Below are positions 62,428 to 64,000 of a DNA stretch of 64,000 nt, piece after piece. Position 1 is the stretch's first letter, and each line of letters starts with the position of its first letter. Made by a program: the position numbers and the translations under genes. Origin of the DNA: Cohnella herbarum. GTDB taxonomy: Bacteria > Bacillota > Bacilli > Paenibacillales > Paenibacillaceae. The stretch is taken from contig NZ_CP051680.1 of NCBI RefSeq assembly GCF_012849095.1, positions 434,001 to 498,000 of the forward strand, written 5' to 3'. Below the pieces are notes generated by a model, which was not told where the DNA came from, ran no database searches, and worked only from the letters and a program-made list of their open reading frames with translations.

Positions 62428-64000
62428 TTGTATACAGACCAAGGAGAACATTCTTTGATCGCAAGCTGGTCGTTCGACGAAGGGCAAGGAAACAAGGCAT
62501 GGGACATCGTGTCCGGCAAAGAGGACAACATTACATTTGCACTGGCCAAGGGGCGGTTTCAGCCACCGCAGCATCCGGTCTGGCGGCCGGGATTATCTGG
62601 AACCGCCTTGTCTTTCGACGGGTATTCAACCTATATCCGCCGTTGGTCAGGTGAAGTAGGAAAACCAACCGATGCATTGTCAATCGCCGCTTGGATTGCG
62701 CCGCGTACCTATGATATTGACCATGATCACCGGCTTTGCCCCATTGTGAACCAGCATAATAGAGATCTTCGGCAGGGATACGTATTCGGGCTTTACAAAC
62801 ACGGATCCTGGTCGTTGCAGCTTGGACTGGGCAACGAATGGGTTGAAGTTTGGTGCCATGACCGGCCAATTCCGAAAAACAGGTGGTCGTTCGTGGCTGC
62901 CGTCTACGATAAAGGAAACGGCACATTAAAGCTATTTCTCAACGGAGTAGAAGCCGCTAGTCTGACCCATCCGGGGGCGGCAAGCATTTCTCCCTGCGAA
63001 GCCGATTTGCTCGTCGGGCGCCATAACGAAGAGGCGATGTTGGACGGACCTTTCGTCAAGAATCATTTCGACGGGCTCATGGATGAAGTCCGAATTTATT
63101 CCAGGAGCTTGCGAGGGGAAGAAGTACTCCATTTATATCGGGAAGCGCTTGAACTCCATGGGGGCCTAATTCCAGAAATTCCTTCGGAACATCTGACGAT
63201 TTCGCGAGAGTTGTTCAGCAGGGACCGGCATCGGCCCCAATTCCATCTCAGCCCTCCAGGCCATTGGATGAATGAGCCTCATGCTCCGATCTATTATAAC
63301 GGCCGTTATCATTTGTTTTATCAGTCCAATCCGAGAGGCCCCTTCTGGCAATCGATCCATTGGGGTCACTGGGTAAGCGATGATTTGGTTCATTGGCGGG
63401 ATCTGCCGCCGGCACTCGCTCCCGAACCCGGCATCGATAGTGACGGTATTTGGTCAGGGAGCGCGGCGCTTGATGAGAACGGAGTTCCGGCGCTATTTTA
63501 TACGGCGGGGAATTTCAATCTGAATCCCGATCAATGTGTAGCGCTTGCTCGAAGCACGTTCGTTGAAGACGGAGATCCGGATTTGGTCCGGTGGGTAAAA
63601 AGGCAAACGCCGCTCGCAGTCCAACCGCAAGGCGTCGAAGCGCTGCCAGGGATGTTTCGCGATCCGTTCGTCTGGAAGGAAGACGGGCGATGGATCATGT
63701 TGGTCGGCGGCGGTCTGATCGAACGGGGCGGTACGGCGTTCGTCTATGTCTCGGAGAATATGGAGGATTGGATTTACAAAGGAACGTTTTGCGTCAGTGA
63801 TTTTGCGAAGTACCCTCATTTGGGAACTGGATGGGAATTGCCGGTCCTGCTGCCGTTGAAACAGGGCGGACGAAATACAGGCAAACATGTCTTTTTGATC
63901 AGCCCATGGGGTACCGGGGCGAAGATGATCGTGCATTACTGGATCGGAACGTATGATGCGGCAAATTTACGATTTATTCCGGACGATGATGAACCGCGAC
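62428..64000 (+). CDS. LamG-GH32 fructosidase-like glycoside hydrolase (3' end beyond window)
   Basis: TTG 62428 follows AGGAGGAA by 7 nt; 524 codons are visible before the edge. It is a paralogue of the 53415 product. The LamG domain (~8-225) opens with SLIASWSFDEGQGN and SFDGYSTYIRR. The GH32 propeller shows HWMNEPHAPIYYNG with E283 again replacing the usual Asp, FRDPFVW (D412) and WELPVLL (E470). No signal peptide is present. It follows the LplA-type lipoprotein and is probably in the same transcript. Confidence 0.9.
   Translation, partial: MYTDQGEHSLIASWSFDEGQGNKAWDIVSGKEDNITFALAKGRFQPPQHPVWRPGLSGTALSFDGYSTYIRRWSGEVGKPTDALSIAAWIAPRTYDIDHDHRLCPIVNQHNRDLRQGYVFGLYKHGSWSLQLGLGNEWVEVWCHDRPIPKNRWSFVAAVYDKGNGTLKLFLNGVEAASLTHPGAASISPCEADLLVGRHNEEAMLDGPFVKNHFDGLMDEVRIYSRSLRGEEVLHLYREALELHGGLIPEIPSEHLTISRELFSRDRHRPQFHLSPPGHWMNEPHAPIYYNGRYHLFYQSNPRGPFWQSIHWGHWVSDDLVHWRDLPPALAPEPGIDSDGIWSGSAALDENGVPALFYTAGNFNLNPDQCVALARSTFVEDGDPDLVRWVKRQTPLAVQPQGVEALPGMFRDPFVWKEDGRWIMLVGGGLIERGGTAFVYVSENMEDWIYKGTFCVSDFAKYPHLGTGWELPVLLPLKQGGRNTGKHVFLISPWGTGAKMIVHYWIGTYDAANLRFIPDDDEPR

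Overview
The window looks like a chromosomal segment of a Paenibacillaceae member (Paenibacillus/Cohnella type). The signs are about 50% GC with many TTG/GTG starts behind strong GGAGG sites, several YesMN-type two-component pairs next to ABC sugar importers that lack their own ATPase, a Bacillus-type yqzE/yqhG/yqhH block, a Fur close to the Bacillus protein, and a B12-dependent ribonucleotide reductase. No rRNA, tRNA, prophage, insertion sequence or CRISPR array was seen. The species assignment is an inference.

Layout. (1) 1-12.7 kb: an IclR regulator cut by the window edge, a secreted DUF4091 protein and a secreted multidomain carbohydrate-binding protein, a Gfo/Idh/MocA oxidoreductase, an M81 metallopeptidase, an adenine-deaminase-like amidohydrolase, and a GntR regulator with a striking operator array followed by KDG kinase and KDPG aldolase, which suggests sugar-acid catabolism. 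(2) 12.9-24.6 kb: a lipoprotein-permease-permease importer, a YesM/YesN pair, then a co-directional run of SDR, crotonase, aldose epimerase, CaiB/BaiF CoA-transferase and a solute-binding-like protein with no signal peptide. (3) 24.6-32.9 kb: four degenerate 23-bp palindromes upstream of fur, a PhyH dioxygenase divergent from an AraC regulator, small membrane and WGxxGxxG-type secreted proteins, xanthine phosphoribosyltransferase, and a second YesM/YesN pair. (4) 33.0-41.8 kb: a beta-mannan oligosaccharide locus with two permeases, LacI, GH113 mannanase, cellobiose/mannobiose 2-epimerase, GH130 phosphorylase and a binding lipoprotein. A VapBC-like module with an internally deleted toxin interrupts it. 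(5) 41.9-50.6 kb: housekeeping genes, namely a YibQ-type deacetylase, a cell-wall amidase, yqzE, a secreted protein of unknown function, yqhG, a SNF2 helicase, and nrdJ with two NrdR boxes. (6) 50.7-64 kb: a fructan or difructose-anhydride type locus with a MerR regulator and its 19-bp-spacer promoter, GH172, two LamG-GH32 paralogues, a short GH32, a LacI regulator with three near-identical operators, and an LplABC-type importer. It runs off the right edge.

How the parts work together. Each catabolic block pairs a binding lipoprotein and two permeases with cytoplasmic enzymes, so substrates appear to be taken up as oligosaccharides and cut inside the cell. In the mannan block, GH113 releases mannobiose, the epimerase makes mannosyl-glucose, and GH130 phosphorolyses it. 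In the fructan block, GH172 and the GH32 enzymes have no signal peptides and would act on imported fructosides. No ABC ATPase is encoded here, so a shared MsmX/UgpC-type ATPase elsewhere is expected. The points most worth a second look are the CoA-transferase cluster with its cytoplasmic binding-protein homologue, the GH32 pair with Glu at the nucleophile position, the phased operators at the gntR promoter, the shrunken VapC, and a possible lacI remnant with an orphan operator.
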